From an uncultured beta proteobacterium (lineage in GTDB: Bacteria > Pseudomonadota > Gammaproteobacteria > Burkholderiales > Burkholderiaceae_B), in the NCBI GenBank assembly GCA_903821335.1, contig CAIJKV010000220.1, positions 1 through 64,000 of the forward strand: a DNA stretch of 64,000 bases. The letters are read 5' to 3'. The notes under the pieces are model-generated. The model was not told the origin of the DNA. It worked only from the letters and a program-made list of their open reading frames with translations, and searched no databases. Both the position numbers and the translations under genes were made by a program. Shown one piece after another: positions 33,927 to 43,454 of this stretch (its first letter is position 1; each line of letters opens with the position of its first letter).

Positions 33927-34116
33927 GACAGCATACAACTCACGCAGAGGCCACAGCCAAGGCAGATCAGGCCCTCCAGAACGCCCCAGGCGGCCGCGCA
34001 GTGCGAGCGACAGCGCCCTGGGCGCGCTCCGGGGAGACTAAACGCACAGCGGCCTTTTAAAGGCGACTCCCTGCCAATAGCCATTGGGGGGCGATGCATG
34101 CCGCACCACGCTCGGA

Positions 34117-34341
34117 TCAACTGAGCTTCTTGACCAGAATTTTCGGATCAAGGCTCACAGCCCGACACAGGTCAAGCGTTTCAATTAAATCGATGCGACG
34201 TTCACCGCTCTCGATCTTGGTCACATAGCTCTGGGGCTTGCCAAGTGTCGTCGCAACATCAATCTGCCTGAGACCAGCACGCAACCGCGCCTCACGCAGC
34301 TCGGTGCGCAGTGTTTCTCGGCGGATGTCATCTTGGAACAT
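34117..34341 (-). CDS. XRE-family helix-turn-helix regulator, 74 aa
   Basis: This is a single Cro/CI-type HTH domain: [52 protein letters not shown]. Small stand-alone regulators of this type are common at the ends of mobile elements and often control their own promoter. Two inverted repeats lie immediately upstream of its start. It is the last gene of element 2 before the ychF-end repeat. Confidence 0.82.
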   Translation of the reverse strand: MFQDDIRRETLRTELREARLRAGLRQIDVATTLGKPQSYVTKIESGERRIDLIETLDLCRAVSLDPKILVKKLS

Positions 34342-34342
34342 G

Positions 34343-34389
34343 CCGGAAACGTTAAATCCCGTTCCGGAATATCCCAGTTTAGGATATTC
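34343..34389. promoter_or_regulatory. Two inverted repeats upstream of the XRE gene (likely operators)
   Basis: CCGGAA (34343-34348) pairs with TTCCGG (34362-34367), and GAATATCC (34367-34374) pairs perfectly with GGATATTC (34382-34389) over a 7-bp centre. They lie 2-48 bp upstream of the XRE start codon, the expected place for autoregulation. Confidence 0.5.
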
Positions 34390-34526
34390 TTAGTGTCTAA
34401 ACAGGCAGTCGCCTGACATCAGCTATAGCCGCCGATCGTGCTGACCTATTTTCTGATATACGCCGACTTTGTGGCGCCAGCGCGACACCGATTTATCGCC
34501 GAAAAATAGGGGCAGCATCAAAAAAT

Positions 34527-34627
34527 GGGTAGATATCTGGGTATACCCGAAGGCATTTCAGAATAACAAACCCATTGAAATCAAGGCATTGCGCCATGAA
34601 TGTCGAATCAGACGTTGAACAGGAAGT
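34527..34627. repeat. Attachment-like site C (right end of element 2, ychF 3' end)
   Basis: GGGTA occurs at 34527 and 34539, again 12 bp apart but in the opposite orientation to sites A and B. The second copy is part of the palindrome GGGTATACCC. The 17-base core GACGTTGAACAGGAAGT (34611-34627) is the 3' end of ychF and is repeated exactly at site B. Cores outside and arms inside, mirrored at the two ends, is the arrangement expected of attL/attR. Confidence 0.55.
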
Positions 34628-35699
34628 TCATGACATCGCCGTCATGCACGACATATTCCTTGCCTTCGGCGCGCATCTTGCCGGCGTCCTTGGCACCGTG
34701 CTCACCTTTGAAGGCAATGAAGTCCTCATACGCAATCGTTTGCGCACGAATGTAGCCACGTTCAAAGTCAGTATGAATCACGCCAGCCGCCTGCGGGCCC
34801 GTGGCGCCGATCGGGATCGTCCAGGCGCGCACTTCCTTGACACCTGCGGTGAAGTAGGTTTGCAAGCCTAACAGTTTGAAGGCACCACGAATCAGGCGAT
34901 TCAAGCCTGGTTCCTGCATACCCATGTCGGCCAGAAATTCCAGTTTGTCTTCATCGGGCAACTCTGCGATTTCCGATTCGATCGAGGCGCAAATCGCCAC
35001 GACCGGTGCCTGACGAGAACTGGCATATTCCATCAGGCGGTCAAGCAGCGGATTATCCTTGAACCCATGATCGCTGACGTTGCCGACATACATGGCAGGC
35101 TTTGCGGTAATGAAGCACAACGGCGCCAGCAGCGCACGGTCATCGTCCGGCATGTCGAGTGCGCGCAATGGATGCGCCTGGTCGAGTTGCACGATGCACT
35201 TTTCAATCAGTCCCACCATGCGCTGGGCATCCTTGTCGCCAGAGCGTGCTGTTTTCTGGAAACGGTGCAGTGCTTTTTCAGCAGTCTGCAGGTCGGCCAG
35301 TGCCAGCTCGGTTTCGATGACTTCGATGTCGGCGATGGGGTCGACTCTGCCCGCAACGTGGATCACGTTGTCGTCTTCAAAGCAGCGCACTACGTTCACG
35401 ATGGCGTTGGTTTCACGGATGTGTGACAGGAACTGGTTGCCCAGTCCCTCGCCCTTGCTGGCACCCGCCACCAGGCCGGCAATATCGACAAACTCGACCG
35501 TGGCATGCTGGATGCGCTCGGGGTGGACGATTTCGGCCAGTTTGTCCAGACGCGGATCAGGAACTTCGACCACACCGACATTGGGCTCAATGGTACAGAA
35601 CGGATAGTTTTCGGCGGCAATGCCGGCCTTAGTCAGGGCATTGAAGAGAGTCGATTTGCCGACGTTGGGCAAACCAACGATGCCACATTGCAGAGCCAT
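34608..35699 (-). CDS. ychF: Redox-regulated ATPase YchF (Obg-like)
   Basis: This is a 363-aa YchF/OLA1-type P-loop protein: [14 protein letters not shown] near the N-terminus, the G3-like [20 protein letters not shown], a coiled-coil middle, and the C-terminal TGS/DUF933 domain ending [18 protein letters not shown]. YchF binds ATP rather than GTP (the NKxD motif is altered) and associates with ribosomes. Its last 17 coding bases are duplicated at 28144, suggesting the gene end serves as an integration site that leaves the protein intact. Confidence 0.95.
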   Translation of the reverse strand: MALQCGIVGLPNVGKSTLFNALTKAGIAAENYPFCTIEPNVGVVEVPDPRLDKLAEIVHPERIQHATVEFVDIAGLVAGASKGEGLGNQFLSHIRETNAIVNVVRCFEDDNVIHVAGRVDPIADIEVIETELALADLQTAEKALHRFQKTARSGDKDAQRMVGLIEKCIVQLDQAHPLRALDMPDDDRALLAPLCFITAKPAMYVGNVSDHGFKDNPLLDRLMEYASSRQAPVVAICASIESEIAELPDEDKLEFLADMGMQEPGLNRLIRGAFKLLGLQTYFTAGVKEVRAWTIPIGATGPQAAGVIHTDFERGYIRAQTIAYEDFIAFKGEHGAKDAGKMRAEGKEYVVHDGDVMNFLFNV

Positions 35700-35851
35700 G
35701 AGAGTCCTGGATAACTTTTAGATGAATTCGAGCAAGGAAAACCCGGGCAACACAGCATGCAATGCACGCCAACCACCATGCCCGGACCATCCGTGGATAG
35801 GTTGCAAGTTTAACCGGTCTGGCGACGATGCCCAGCCACAGTCCGAAACGC

Positions 35852-36595
35852 TCAGATATCACCCAGGAACTGCAGAGCCAGCCAGGCCACAATCAGCGGT
35901 CCAGCATTAAAGGCCCCGTGCAGCAACATCGCGGCGCCCACGCCGCGCGTCACGCGCACCCACCCAAGCACCAGCCCGGTCACCCACTGGGGCAGGACCA
36001 GTATCACCATCATCCACCAGGCAATGTCGGCGAAAACAAAATTCCTGATGTGCACCGCGGCAAAGATGATCGCCACGAGGTGGAACACCAAGGGAAACAC
36101 GGCCATGTATCTGCGCAGCCATTTGAATGCCCAGGCACGTGGCCCGGACGAGACCCAACCAGACCACCAGCACAGGCCGACCACTGCAGCCAGCAGGCTG
36201 CTGGCCCACCACGCCAGACCGTTGAGCAGCACGACGGCCAAGGCCGGCACCATCCACAACGCCTGAAATGGACGGCGAAGCCAAAAACGAAACAGAAGCT
36301 CTTCGACCAATGGGGCCCATAAGATCGCCTGCAACCAGGGCAGGTTGTGAACACTGATGCGATGCGACGCCCCGCTCATCTCGAACACGGCCAGCACGAC
36401 CGGCCCAAGCGCGAAAATATTCAAGATCCATAAGGTCGCGGCCCACGCCAGCAAGCGCGAGGCCGGGATCACCGGCCACCAGTCGGCAAACCAGCCTGGG
36501 CCGGGAGGCGAACGTGGCACGTCTTTTGACAAGTGCGGATGACGGATGAAAGCCAGGCAGGCGCGCCATTCCTGGCGCATGCTGAGCACGGTCAT
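35852..36595 (-). CDS. CPBP-family intramembrane metalloprotease, 247 aa
   Basis: This polytopic membrane protein has the CPBP (Abi/CAAX protease) motifs: [10 protein letters not shown] (Glu-Glu and Arg), FAAVHIRNF (the second motif, F-x-x-x-H) and HGAFN at the C-terminus. These residues form the metal site. It overlaps the pth stop by an ATGA, so it is co-translated with pth. The substrate is unknown. Length is normal for the family. Confidence 0.8.
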   Translation of the reverse strand: MTVLSMRQEWRACLAFIRHPHLSKDVPRSPPGPGWFADWWPVIPASRLLAWAATLWILNIFALGPVVLAVFEMSGASHRISVHNLPWLQAILWAPLVEELLFRFWLRRPFQALWMVPALAVVLLNGLAWWASSLLAAVVGLCWWSGWVSSGPRAWAFKWLRRYMAVFPLVFHLVAIIFAAVHIRNFVFADIAWWMMVILVLPQWVTGLVLGWVRVTRGVGAAMLLHGAFNAGPLIVAWLALQFLGDI

Positions 36596-37188
36596 GCAGG
36601 GTTGTCGCGATGCAACTGCGCGACCGCACGTGCAAAGTCGCCGGTAAACATCCAGGGCATGACCGCACGACAGCGCGTGATGGCACCCTCAATCGCCGTC
36701 TGCTCGTCGCGACGGGGCGGGTGCAACACGAAATCAGCGACCTGCTGCTGCAGACCCAGCGTGCGGGGATGCCCGATACCCAGTCGTATGCGCCAGAAAT
36801 CCGGGCTGCCCAGAGCTGCCTGGATATCTTTCAAACCATTGTGACCCGCGTGCCCACCGCCTTGCTTGATCTTGACCTGCCCTGGCATCAGGTCGAGCTC
36901 ATCGTGCAAGACCAGTACGCTTTCAGGAACCAGCTTGTAAAAGCGGGCCAAGGTGCCTACGCACAGCCCTGAACGATTCATGTAGGTCAGGGGTTTGGCC
37001 AGCCAGACCTGCTCACCCTGGACACGGCCCTTGGCCACCATGCCAGAAAATGCTTTTTCCAAGGCAAACGTGGCATGGACGTCATGCGCGACCTCGTCGA
37101 CCAGCCAGAAGCCGGCGTTGTGGCGCGTACGCGCGTAGTCCGGGCCCGGGTTACCCAGGCCAACAATCAGTTTGATGGGAATAGACAT
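36592..37188 (-). CDS. pth: Peptidyl-tRNA hydrolase
   Basis: This 198-aa protein has all bacterial Pth landmarks: [22 protein letters not shown] with the catalytic His, the [10 protein letters not shown] segment, [32 protein letters not shown], and [11 protein letters not shown]. It frees tRNA from prematurely released peptidyl-tRNA. The ATG at 37188 is used; the track adds 39 spurious residues. It follows rplY, as in many betaproteobacteria, with a terminator-like hairpin between them. Confidence 0.95.
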   Translation of the reverse strand: MSIPIKLIVGLGNPGPDYARTRHNAGFWLVDEVAHDVHATFALEKAFSGMVAKGRVQGEQVWLAKPLTYMNRSGLCVGTLARFYKLVPESVLVLHDELDLMPGQVKIKQGGGHAGHNGLKDIQAALGSPDFWRIRLGIGHPRTLGLQQQVADFVLHPPRRDEQTAIEGAITRCRAVMPWMFTGDFARAVAQLHRDNPA

Positions 37189-37200
37189 GCTGCGATTAGA

Positions 37201-37237
37201 AAGGAAAAGCCCCACGCGCGCAAAGCGCGGGTGGGGC
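37201..37237 (-). terminator. Intrinsic terminator after rplY
   Basis: On the minus strand a GC-rich stem (GCCCCAC paired with GTGGGGC, extended by GCGC/GCGC) is followed by TTTTCCTTTC. It lies 80-120 bp after the rplY stop and 20 bp before pth, so pth needs read-through or its own start. Confidence 0.6.
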
Positions 37238-37319
37238 CGGAACAACAGATACCACTTTCGCCGGAACGACAGAGCCGGGCGCGTGCCACACCACGCGTGA
37301 CACAAGCCCGACGCCGTCT

Positions 37320-37919
37320 TTAGGCTGCTGGTGTCGCTGCCGGGTCAGCAGCGGCGCCGCCCTTGACCACTGCAGTAGCCAACACGGGGTTGGTATCGCC
37401 ACGGTGTGCAAGGTAAGTCACGCCTATGGGCAAGGTCACCTCGGCCAGGTGGACCGAACCGCCCACGATCAACTTCGACAAGTCGACTTCGATGAACTGG
37501 GGCAAGTTGGCTGGCAGGCACGAAATCTCGAGTTCGGAGAACACGTGCGAAACAATCGCTGCGCTCAGTTTCACGGCTGGCGACAGATCAGCGCCGACGA
37601 AGTGAAGCGGCACTTTGGTATGCAGCACATGCGTGGCATCAACGCGCTGGAAGTCAACGTGCATGACGATCTGCTTGTAGGGGTGCCATTGCACAGCGCG
37701 CAACAGAACCTGCTGGATCGTGCCTTCGAGGTTCATTTCCAGGATCGATGCGTGAAACTGCTCTTTACGCAGAGCGTGGAATATTTCGTTGTGATCGAGT
37801 TCAACGTTGATAGGCTGAATCTTGTTGCCGTAAACGATGGCAGGCACACGGCCAGCGTGGCGCAGGCGGCGGCTCGCACTCGATCCCTGAACGCTACGTG
37901 AGGTTGCATTGAATTGCAT
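37320..37919 (-). CDS. rplY: 50S ribosomal protein L25/general stress protein Ctc
   Basis: This 199-aa protein is the long (TL5/Ctc) form of L25, which binds 5S rRNA. The N-terminal L25 domain is clear ([65 protein letters not shown]), followed by the beta-rich TL5 C-terminal domain ([37 protein letters not shown]). It is downstream of prs, a common order in this group. Confidence 0.93.
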   Translation of the reverse strand: MQFNATSRSVQGSSASRRLRHAGRVPAIVYGNKIQPINVELDHNEIFHALRKEQFHASILEMNLEGTIQQVLLRAVQWHPYKQIVMHVDFQRVDATHVLHTKVPLHFVGADLSPAVKLSAAIVSHVFSELEISCLPANLPQFIEVDLSKLIVGGSVHLAEVTLPIGVTYLAHRGDTNPVLATAVVKGGAAADPAATPAA

Positions 37920-38023
37920 GGAAGTACTCCAGAAAGGGCGGCATGCGCCCGGTTAAAACACCCCCCGAACACCGGGCGGTGGTTGTGCGAGCCACCGCGA
38001 CCAGTGGCTTGCAAGGTCATTGC

Positions 38024-38044
38024 GCCGATCATGACCTGATCGGC
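38024..38044 (-). terminator. Hairpin between prs and rplY (weak terminator or attenuator)
   Basis: GCCGATCA-5 nt-TGATCGGC forms a perfect 8-bp stem 15 bp after the prs stop. No T-run follows on the minus strand, so full termination is doubtful; it may mark a processing site between prs and rplY. Confidence 0.3.
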
Positions 38045-38058
38045 TCAATGGTCAATCA

Positions 38059-39009
38059 TTAATCAACGAACAGCGAACTGACCGATTCGGCATTGGAAAT
38101 CCGCAAAATGGTCTCGCCCATGAGTGCCGCACACGACAACTGACGGATTTTCGCGCAAGAACGGCCAGCCTCGGACAAAGGGATCGTGTCGGTCACGACC
38201 AGCTCGTCGAGCTCGGACGCGTCGATACGCTCAATCGCGCCACCCGACAACACGGCGTGCGTGCAATAGGCGTAGACCGCACCGGCACCACGTTCTTTCA
38301 GGGCCTGGGCCGCCTTGCACAGCGTGCCAGCGGTATCCACCATGTCGTCCATGATGAGACAGGTACGGCCATCGACGTCGCCGATGATATTCATCACCTC
38401 AGACACGTTGGCCCGTGGACGACGCTTATCAATAATCGCCAGGTCGGCCTCAAGCTGCTTGGCCAGGGCACGGGCACGCACGACACCGCCGATGTCTGGC
38501 GAAACGACGACCAGGTTCGACAAATTGCGGCGCCAGATATCGCCCAGCAAAATCGGGCCAGCGTAAATATTGTCGACCGGAATATCAAAAAAACCCTGGA
38601 TCTGGTCGGCGTGCAAGTCCATTGTCAGCACACGGTTGACCCCCGCGACCTGCAACATGTTGGCGACAACCTTGGCCGAGATCGCCACGCGCGCCGAGCG
38701 CGGACGACGGTCCTGCCGGGCATAGCCCAGGTAAGGAATGGCTGCGGTGATACGGCCTGCCGATGCGCGACGCAAGGCGTCGACCATCACCATGACTTCC
38801 ATCAGGTTGTCATTAGTGGGTGCGCAGGTCGGCTGCAGAACGAAAACGTCTTTACCGCGGACGTTTTCATTGATTTCGACCATGACTTCACCATCAGAGA
38901 AACGGCCCACGGTCATTTTGCCAAGGGACATATCGAGGTGGTTAACCACATCTACGGCCAGCCGGGTATTGGCTGTGCCGGTAAATATCATGAAACTATC
39001 ATTGGCCAT
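38059..39009 (-). CDS. prs: Ribose-phosphate pyrophosphokinase (PRPP synthetase)
   Basis: This 316-aa class I PRPP synthetase has the flexible-loop region [25 protein letters not shown], the signature [22 protein letters not shown], and the PRPP-binding loop [14 protein letters not shown]. It converts ribose 5-phosphate plus ATP to PRPP. The ATG at 39009 fits the family start ([14 protein letters not shown]); the track ORF runs on into the tRNA gene. It lies downstream of ispE and tRNA-Gln with a terminator-like element in between. Confidence 0.95.
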   Translation of the reverse strand: MANDSFMIFTGTANTRLAVDVVNHLDMSLGKMTVGRFSDGEVMVEINENVRGKDVFVLQPTCAPTNDNLMEVMVMVDALRRASAGRITAAIPYLGYARQDRRPRSARVAISAKVVANMLQVAGVNRVLTMDLHADQIQGFFDIPVDNIYAGPILLGDIWRRNLSNLVVVSPDIGGVVRARALAKQLEADLAIIDKRRPRANVSEVMNIIGDVDGRTCLIMDDMVDTAGTLCKAAQALKERGAGAVYAYCTHAVLSGGAIERIDASELDELVVTDTIPLSEAGRSCAKIRQLSCAALMGETILRISNAESVSSLFVD

Positions 39010-39050
39010 GGTGGAGGCAATCACAGACAGGACGAAACAGGATGTGGAGC

Positions 39051-39103
39051 AAAAAAGCTGCTGAACTGACGCCACGCATTCGATCGGCAAGTTCAACAGC
39101 TTT
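39051..39103 (-). terminator. Intrinsic terminator downstream of tRNA-Gln
   Basis: On the minus strand a 14-bp stem (AAAGCTGTTGAACT with AGTTCAGCAGCTTT, one mismatch) with a loop of about 22 nt is followed by a run of T. It stands between tRNA-Gln and prs, only about 40 bp before the prs start, so prs must be reached by read-through or by a very close promoter. Confidence 0.6.
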
Positions 39104-39116
39104 GCAGGAGTTAGGG

Positions 39117-39190
39117 CTGGGGAGGAAGGATTCGAACCTTCGCATGCCGGAATCAAAATCCGGTGCCTTAACCAGCTTGGCGACTCCCCA
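39117..39190 (-). tRNA. tRNA-Gln (anticodon TTG)
   Basis: The 74-nt cloverleaf has acceptor stem TGGGGAG / CTCCCCA, anticodon stem CCGGA / TCCGG with loop TTTTGAT (anticodon TTG, reading CAA/CAG), and T-arm GGTTCGAATCC. The discriminator base is G. CCA is not encoded. It begins one base after the ispE stop codon, so it is probably cut out of the ispE transcript. Confidence 0.95.
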
Positions 39191-39191
39191 A

Positions 39192-40112
39192 CTAGCTTTT
39201 AATCCAGTGCCGTAGTGGATGCCCTGGCAACCCTTCACAGACCACAAGGGACTGGATGGGGCACTGTGCACCCGCAACAGCGTCAGAATAATCTGTACGC
39301 ATTTTAGCGAGTAATTTCTGATGTGCCAAAGAAGCCTGTTGACCGCCTGGAAACTCTATAAACAAGCAAGCCCCGGACCCTGTCATGCGCGCTTCAAAAC
39401 CAGACTGGTTCAACCAGTCAAGTGACTGCCGCACAACGGGATAGCGATTTAACACAACAGGCTGTAAATCATTGTGGCCAAATCCATCTTTAGCACCAAT
39501 GAACTCAGATAGCCCAGAAAAGTCCGTTATTTTGACCGGATCGGTGTTTCTTGTCAAATCAGGTGCCTGGAAAACCCCTGCCGTGGGAACACTTTGCGCT
39601 GGCTGCACGACAATATAGGCTTGATCAGGCAGTTCCACGGGGCTCAGGTCTTCACCGATGCCTTGCGCAAAGGCATTTTGGCCGAAAATAAAAACCGGCA
39701 CATCGGCACCAAGCGCCAGCCCGATCCGCATCAGCGCCTCGCGCGAGAGGTTCGTTTCCCACAGCCGGTTCAGTGCGATCAGCACACTTGCCGCGTCGCT
39801 TGAACCACCACCGAGCCCGCCCCCCGCAGGGATGCGCTTTTGCACGCGTATCTGCGCACCGCGCCGGGTGCCGGTGTGCCGCTGCAGGGCACGGGCGGCG
39901 CGAACGACCAGATCGTCGTCATGGGCCACGCCAGGCATGTCGGTTTCGCGCACGACCTGACCATCGGTGCGCACATCGAAGTCCAGAGTGTCAGCCAGGC
40001 TGATAAAGCGAAATACCGTTTGCAACAGGTGATATCCGTCGGGGCGACGACCCGTCACGTGCAGGAAAAGATTGAGTTTGGCGGGTGCCGGGACATCGTA
40101 GAGCATGGTCAT
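39192..40112 (-). CDS. ispE: 4-diphosphocytidyl-2-C-methyl-D-erythritol kinase
   Basis: This 306-aa GHMP kinase of the MEP isoprenoid pathway has an N-terminal [23 protein letters not shown], the ATP-binding [18 protein letters not shown], and the C-terminal [12 protein letters not shown]. The ATG at 40112 overlaps the lolB stop. Position between lolB and tRNA-Gln/prs is the usual one in Burkholderiales. Confidence 0.95.
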   Translation of the reverse strand: MTMLYDVPAPAKLNLFLHVTGRRPDGYHLLQTVFRFISLADTLDFDVRTDGQVVRETDMPGVAHDDDLVVRAARALQRHTGTRRGAQIRVQKRIPAGGGLGGGSSDAASVLIALNRLWETNLSREALMRIGLALGADVPVFIFGQNAFAQGIGEDLSPVELPDQAYIVVQPAQSVPTAGVFQAPDLTRNTDPVKITDFSGLSEFIGAKDGFGHNDLQPVVLNRYPVVRQSLDWLNQSGFEARMTGSGACLFIEFPGGQQASLAHQKLLAKMRTDYSDAVAGAQCPIQSLVVCEGLPGHPLRHWIKS

Positions 40113-40720
40113 GGCGCGTCGACGACCAGCCTGAGCGAGATATTCTTGCTGCCTTCCTGGCGCGTCATGACCAGCATTTTCGGGCCCAGCGCATCAAAGC
40201 GTGAAAGCCGCACGGTCCACCCACCCTGCTCAAACACGACAATCCGACCCTGCTCGTCGCGGTCCTGCACCGTCATCGCCGGCCCGGGTACACGCTGGCT
40301 ACGCAACCAGTCGCGCAACCCCTGAACCGGCATGTTCTGGCCGAGCACCCGCTGCAAGAGCGCATCTGGCGTGGCGGCGCGGATCACTTCGCCGTTGGCC
40401 CGTGTGAGCACCGAACCCTCCAGGCTGACCTGCACGCGCGCCAGCACGGAGCCAAAGGGATTCGTCAGGTCCAGAATCAGGACTGCGCCGGTATCGTGCC
40501 AGTCAAAACCACCTTGCACGGCCTCGGGTGCACGACCAAATTCTTCAGCCTTGAGAGCAAACCGACCGTGGCGAACCAACTCGGTGGCGGAGTCCCGCAC
40601 GTCCGGTGGCGCGACAGGTGCCGCGCATCCGACCAGGCACAGCAGTGCCAGAACCTGCAGAACCCAACCGCGCCAGCCGGGAAACGCGCGGGCCTCCGCC
40701 GGGCAGTCCAAACCGGTCAA
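40109..40720 (-). CDS. lolB: Outer-membrane lipoprotein receptor LolB
   Basis: This 203-aa lipoprotein has a signal sequence with lipobox LVGC (WVLQVLALLCLVGCAAP) and a LolB-type core (GRFALKAEEFGRAPEAVQGGFDWHDTG; LDLTNPFGSVLARV). LolB inserts lipoproteins delivered by LolA into the outer membrane. It is coupled to the TPR gene upstream and ispE downstream by ATGA overlaps. Confidence 0.9.
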   Translation of the reverse strand: MTGLDCPAEARAFPGWRGWVLQVLALLCLVGCAAPVAPPDVRDSATELVRHGRFALKAEEFGRAPEAVQGGFDWHDTGAVLILDLTNPFGSVLARVQVSLEGSVLTRANGEVIRAATPDALLQRVLGQNMPVQGLRDWLRSQRVPGPAMTVQDRDEQGRIVVFEQGGWTVRLSRFDALGPKMLVMTRQEGSKNISLRLVVDAP

Positions 40721-42549
40721 AGATTGACCCCTAGACGCTTGGTAGTTTCAAGCAGTGTTGGATTGCGCGGTTCCCGGGTGACGCCTTCATTGAAAATTTT
40801 CCTGGCTTCGTCGCGCTGTCCCTGCTTCCATAACACCTCGCCGAGGTGCGCGGCAATGTCAGCCTCGGGACGTTTGCTGTACGCGCGCTGCAGGTAGTCA
40901 ACCGCTGCGGCGTTGTCGCCCAGGCGAAATTTGACCCAGCCCATGCTGTCCATGATGAAGGGATCATCCGGTGAGATTTCAAGCGCGCGCGTAATCAGCT
41001 TGAGCGCCTCTTGCAAACGCTGATTGCGGTCAGCCATCGCGTAACCCAGCGCGTTATACGAATGCGCGTGCCCTGGATCCAGTTCGATCACCTCGCGCAG
41101 CAGCTTCTCTGCTTCAGTCATCTTATTCTGGCGCTCGTACAACATTGCGAGTTCGTACTTGATTTCAGCCGAGTCAGGAACCTCTTTGTCGGCCGCCTTG
41201 AGACGCACGATCGCCTCGTCAAGCCGGCCGGCATCGCGCAGCACCTGCGCGGCGGTCAGCGCACCCAGCGTAATCTCTTCGTCTTCCTGTGGGTTGGCCG
41301 AATCAATCATCGCCAGCGATTCGTCCACACGCCCCTGGCGCGCACGCAGGACGGCCTGACGCAAGCGTGCGGCATACCGGGCCGAAGGCTCTTCGATGCG
41401 GGCAAGTACGCTGACGGCATCGTCCAGGCGACCCTGATCTTCGGCCACGCGCGCGAGCAACATATAGGCGTCTGCGAGCGCTGCGGGGGCATCGGTCGCA
41501 CCCGCAGCCGCGGCGCGCTGGCGCTGGCTCTGGACACTCACGAACTGTTCAAGCAACCCGCGGGCCTGATCGAGTTGCTTGGCGCGGTACGCAACCTGCG
41601 CCTGCATGAACATCAGATCGAAATCTTCAGGCGAACGTTTTGCCATCGCCGTCAGTTCGGCCATGGCCGCGTCAAAGTCACGACGATCAGCAAGCTGGCC
41701 GGCCAGCAACAACCGCAGGCGACGTGCCTCGGGATGCAGGGCTGAAAAACTGCGGGCATCCTTGATTGCCTGATCCGGATCAACAGCCAGACCATATTCG
41801 AACACCCGCATGGCGGCGTCTTCGGACTTCGGCGCAACCGCCAGGGCCTCGCGTGCCTCAGCGAGCGCGCGCTTTGAATCGCCGGCCGCCTGCGCCATGT
41901 CTGCCAGCGCCATGTGCGCGGCAAGCAGGTTGCGTGACTTGCTCTCGTTGATCGCACGATCCAGGATGTCGAACGCCGCCCGCTTGTCGGGCATGCGGCT
42001 CAGCACACCGATAGCCTGCCCGATCGCGGCCGTCTTGTCGGTGGCGCTGTCAATACGTTTGCGTAACGCGGTGGCCAGGCCGCTGGTCTGACCTGCCGCC
42101 GCCGCAAGCGCCATCTCTGTTGAAATAGCCTCGACATCGTCGGGAGACGCCCGCAGCCAGACGCGGGAAGACTCCAGCGCACCCGGCAGGTTGCCGCCCG
42201 CTAAATAAAACTCCAGCGCGCGCCTGGCGAGCCGCGGATCGCTGGTTTCACGGGCCAGTTCAAGCATCGTGGTCCCGGCAGGGACAAAATACCCACGCTG
42301 TGACGAAATTTCGGACGCGAGAATGCGAAAGAGAACACTCGACGTCAACGTGACCTCGGGCAACTCGCCCGCCCGCAGGCGTATGACCTCTGACTCGGGG
42401 GCGAGAGGCTTGACCTGCGGCGGCGCATTTTGCGTCAACCCATTTAACGGACCACTCTGCGCCTGGGTAACAGGCCAGAGAAGACAGACCGCGGCAATCA
42501 CATGGGATGCTGCAAATACTTTAAACAGAGATAAGGACAACGACTTCAC
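40717..42549 (-). CDS. Tetratricopeptide-repeat protein, exported, about 610 aa
   Basis: It has an N-terminal signal peptide (SLSLFKVFAASHVIAAVCLLWPVTQAQ) and many TPR-like helical repeats. The last four are clear, for example AEIKYELAMLYERQNKMTEAEKLLREVIELDPGHAHSYNALGYAMA. The GTG at 42549 is preferred over the track TTG at 42585 because it has AGGCGGG upstream and places the signal sequence at the very start. The gene order TPR-lolB-ispE is typical of Burkholderiales; its function is probably periplasmic assembly or scaffolding, by inference only. It is divergent from mutM. Confidence 0.82.
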   Translation of the reverse strand: MKSLSLSLFKVFAASHVIAAVCLLWPVTQAQSGPLNGLTQNAPPQVKPLAPESEVIRLRAGELPEVTLTSSVLFRILASEISSQRGYFVPAGTTMLELARETSDPRLARRALEFYLAGGNLPGALESSRVWLRASPDDVEAISTEMALAAAAGQTSGLATALRKRIDSATDKTAAIGQAIGVLSRMPDKRAAFDILDRAINESKSRNLLAAHMALADMAQAAGDSKRALAEAREALAVAPKSEDAAMRVFEYGLAVDPDQAIKDARSFSALHPEARRLRLLLAGQLADRRDFDAAMAELTAMAKRSPEDFDLMFMQAQVAYRAKQLDQARGLLEQFVSVQSQRQRAAAAGATDAPAALADAYMLLARVAEDQGRLDDAVSVLARIEEPSARYAARLRQAVLRARQGRVDESLAMIDSANPQEDEEITLGALTAAQVLRDAGRLDEAIVRLKAADKEVPDSAEIKYELAMLYERQNKMTEAEKLLREVIELDPGHAHSYNALGYAMADRNQRLQEALKLITRALEISPDDPFIMDSMGWVKFRLGDNAAAVDYLQRAYSKRPEADIAAHLGEVLWKQGQRDEARKIFNEGVTREPRNPTLLETTKRLGVNL

Positions 42550-42624
42550 GCGACCCGCCTGGTTGATGGCACAATCAACTGACAAAGTGTCAAGATCATA
42601 GTGTCAGGATGTTAGCACCCACCC

Positions 42625-43452
42625 ATGCCAGAACTGCCAGAAGTCGAAACAACTCGTCGCGGAATTGACGCGGTTGCAACAGGTCAGCGCCTGATTCGCA
42701 TGGTCATCCACGAATCTCGCATGCGCTGGCCCATTCCCGCAGACCTGCCCGCACAGGTCGAGGGTCAGATCGTGCTCGCCTGTCGCCGACGCGGGAAATA
42801 CCTGCTAGTCGAGTTTGACACGGGCACGATGCTCATCCATCTGGGGATGTCGGGCTCGGTGCGCAATGTTCTGGCGGGCGAATTGCTGCGCAAGCACGAC
42901 CACGTCGAATGGCAGTTCGCCTGCGCCACCCTGCGCCTGCACGACCCGCGCCGTTTTGGCGCCGTGCTCTGGCACCCCGGCCAGGACGGTCCGGTGGCGC
43001 TGCACCCCTTGCTACAGAAGCTCGGAATCGAACCGTTTGATGAAAAATTCGATGCAACATGGCTGCATACCGGGCTGTCGGGCAGGAAAATGCCGATCAA
43101 ACAAGCCCTGCTTGCAGGCGATGTCGTCGTGGGCGTTGGCAATATCTACGCCTCTGAGAGCTTGTTCAGGGCGCGCATCCACCCCAAGGCCGCGTCAGGC
43201 AAACTGTCGAGATCACGGTGCCAGAGACTGGTGAATGCCATTCGCACCACTCTGGCCGACGCGCTCGATTCGGGCGGCAGCACCCTGCGCGACTATGTCA
43301 ATGCCAGCGGAGAACCCGGTGCCTATTTCACCCTGCATGCCGGGGTCTATGAACGTCAGGGTGAACCCTGCCGCGTGTGCGGCACCCCGATCAAACGCAT
43401 TGTCCAGGGCCAGCGAGCGACCTATTTCTGCCCGACCTGCCAGAAATCGTAA
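42625..43452 (+). CDS. mutM: Formamidopyrimidine-DNA glycosylase (Fpg)
   Basis: This 275-aa protein starts PELPEVETTRRGI with catalytic Pro2 and Glu3. It has the HLGMSG strand, the conserved Lys in GRKMPIKQALL, VVVGVGNIYASESLF with the helix-two-turn-helix, and a C-terminal zinc finger CRVC...CPTC. It removes 8-oxoguanine from DNA. Its stop nearly meets the stop of the convergent sulfatase gene (2 bp between them). Confidence 0.96.
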   Translation: MPELPEVETTRRGIDAVATGQRLIRMVIHESRMRWPIPADLPAQVEGQIVLACRRRGKYLLVEFDTGTMLIHLGMSGSVRNVLAGELLRKHDHVEWQFACATLRLHDPRRFGAVLWHPGQDGPVALHPLLQKLGIEPFDEKFDATWLHTGLSGRKMPIKQALLAGDVVVGVGNIYASESLFRARIHPKAASGKLSRSRCQRLVNAIRTTLADALDSGGSTLRDYVNASGEPGAYFTLHAGVYERQGEPCRVCGTPIKRIVQGQRATYFCPTCQKS

Positions 43453-43454
43453 GT

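Noticed and set aside
34539-34548. GGGTATACCC palindrome as a stand-alone operator
   Set aside because: It is short and part of the repeated GGGTA arm motifs of site C, which explain it better.
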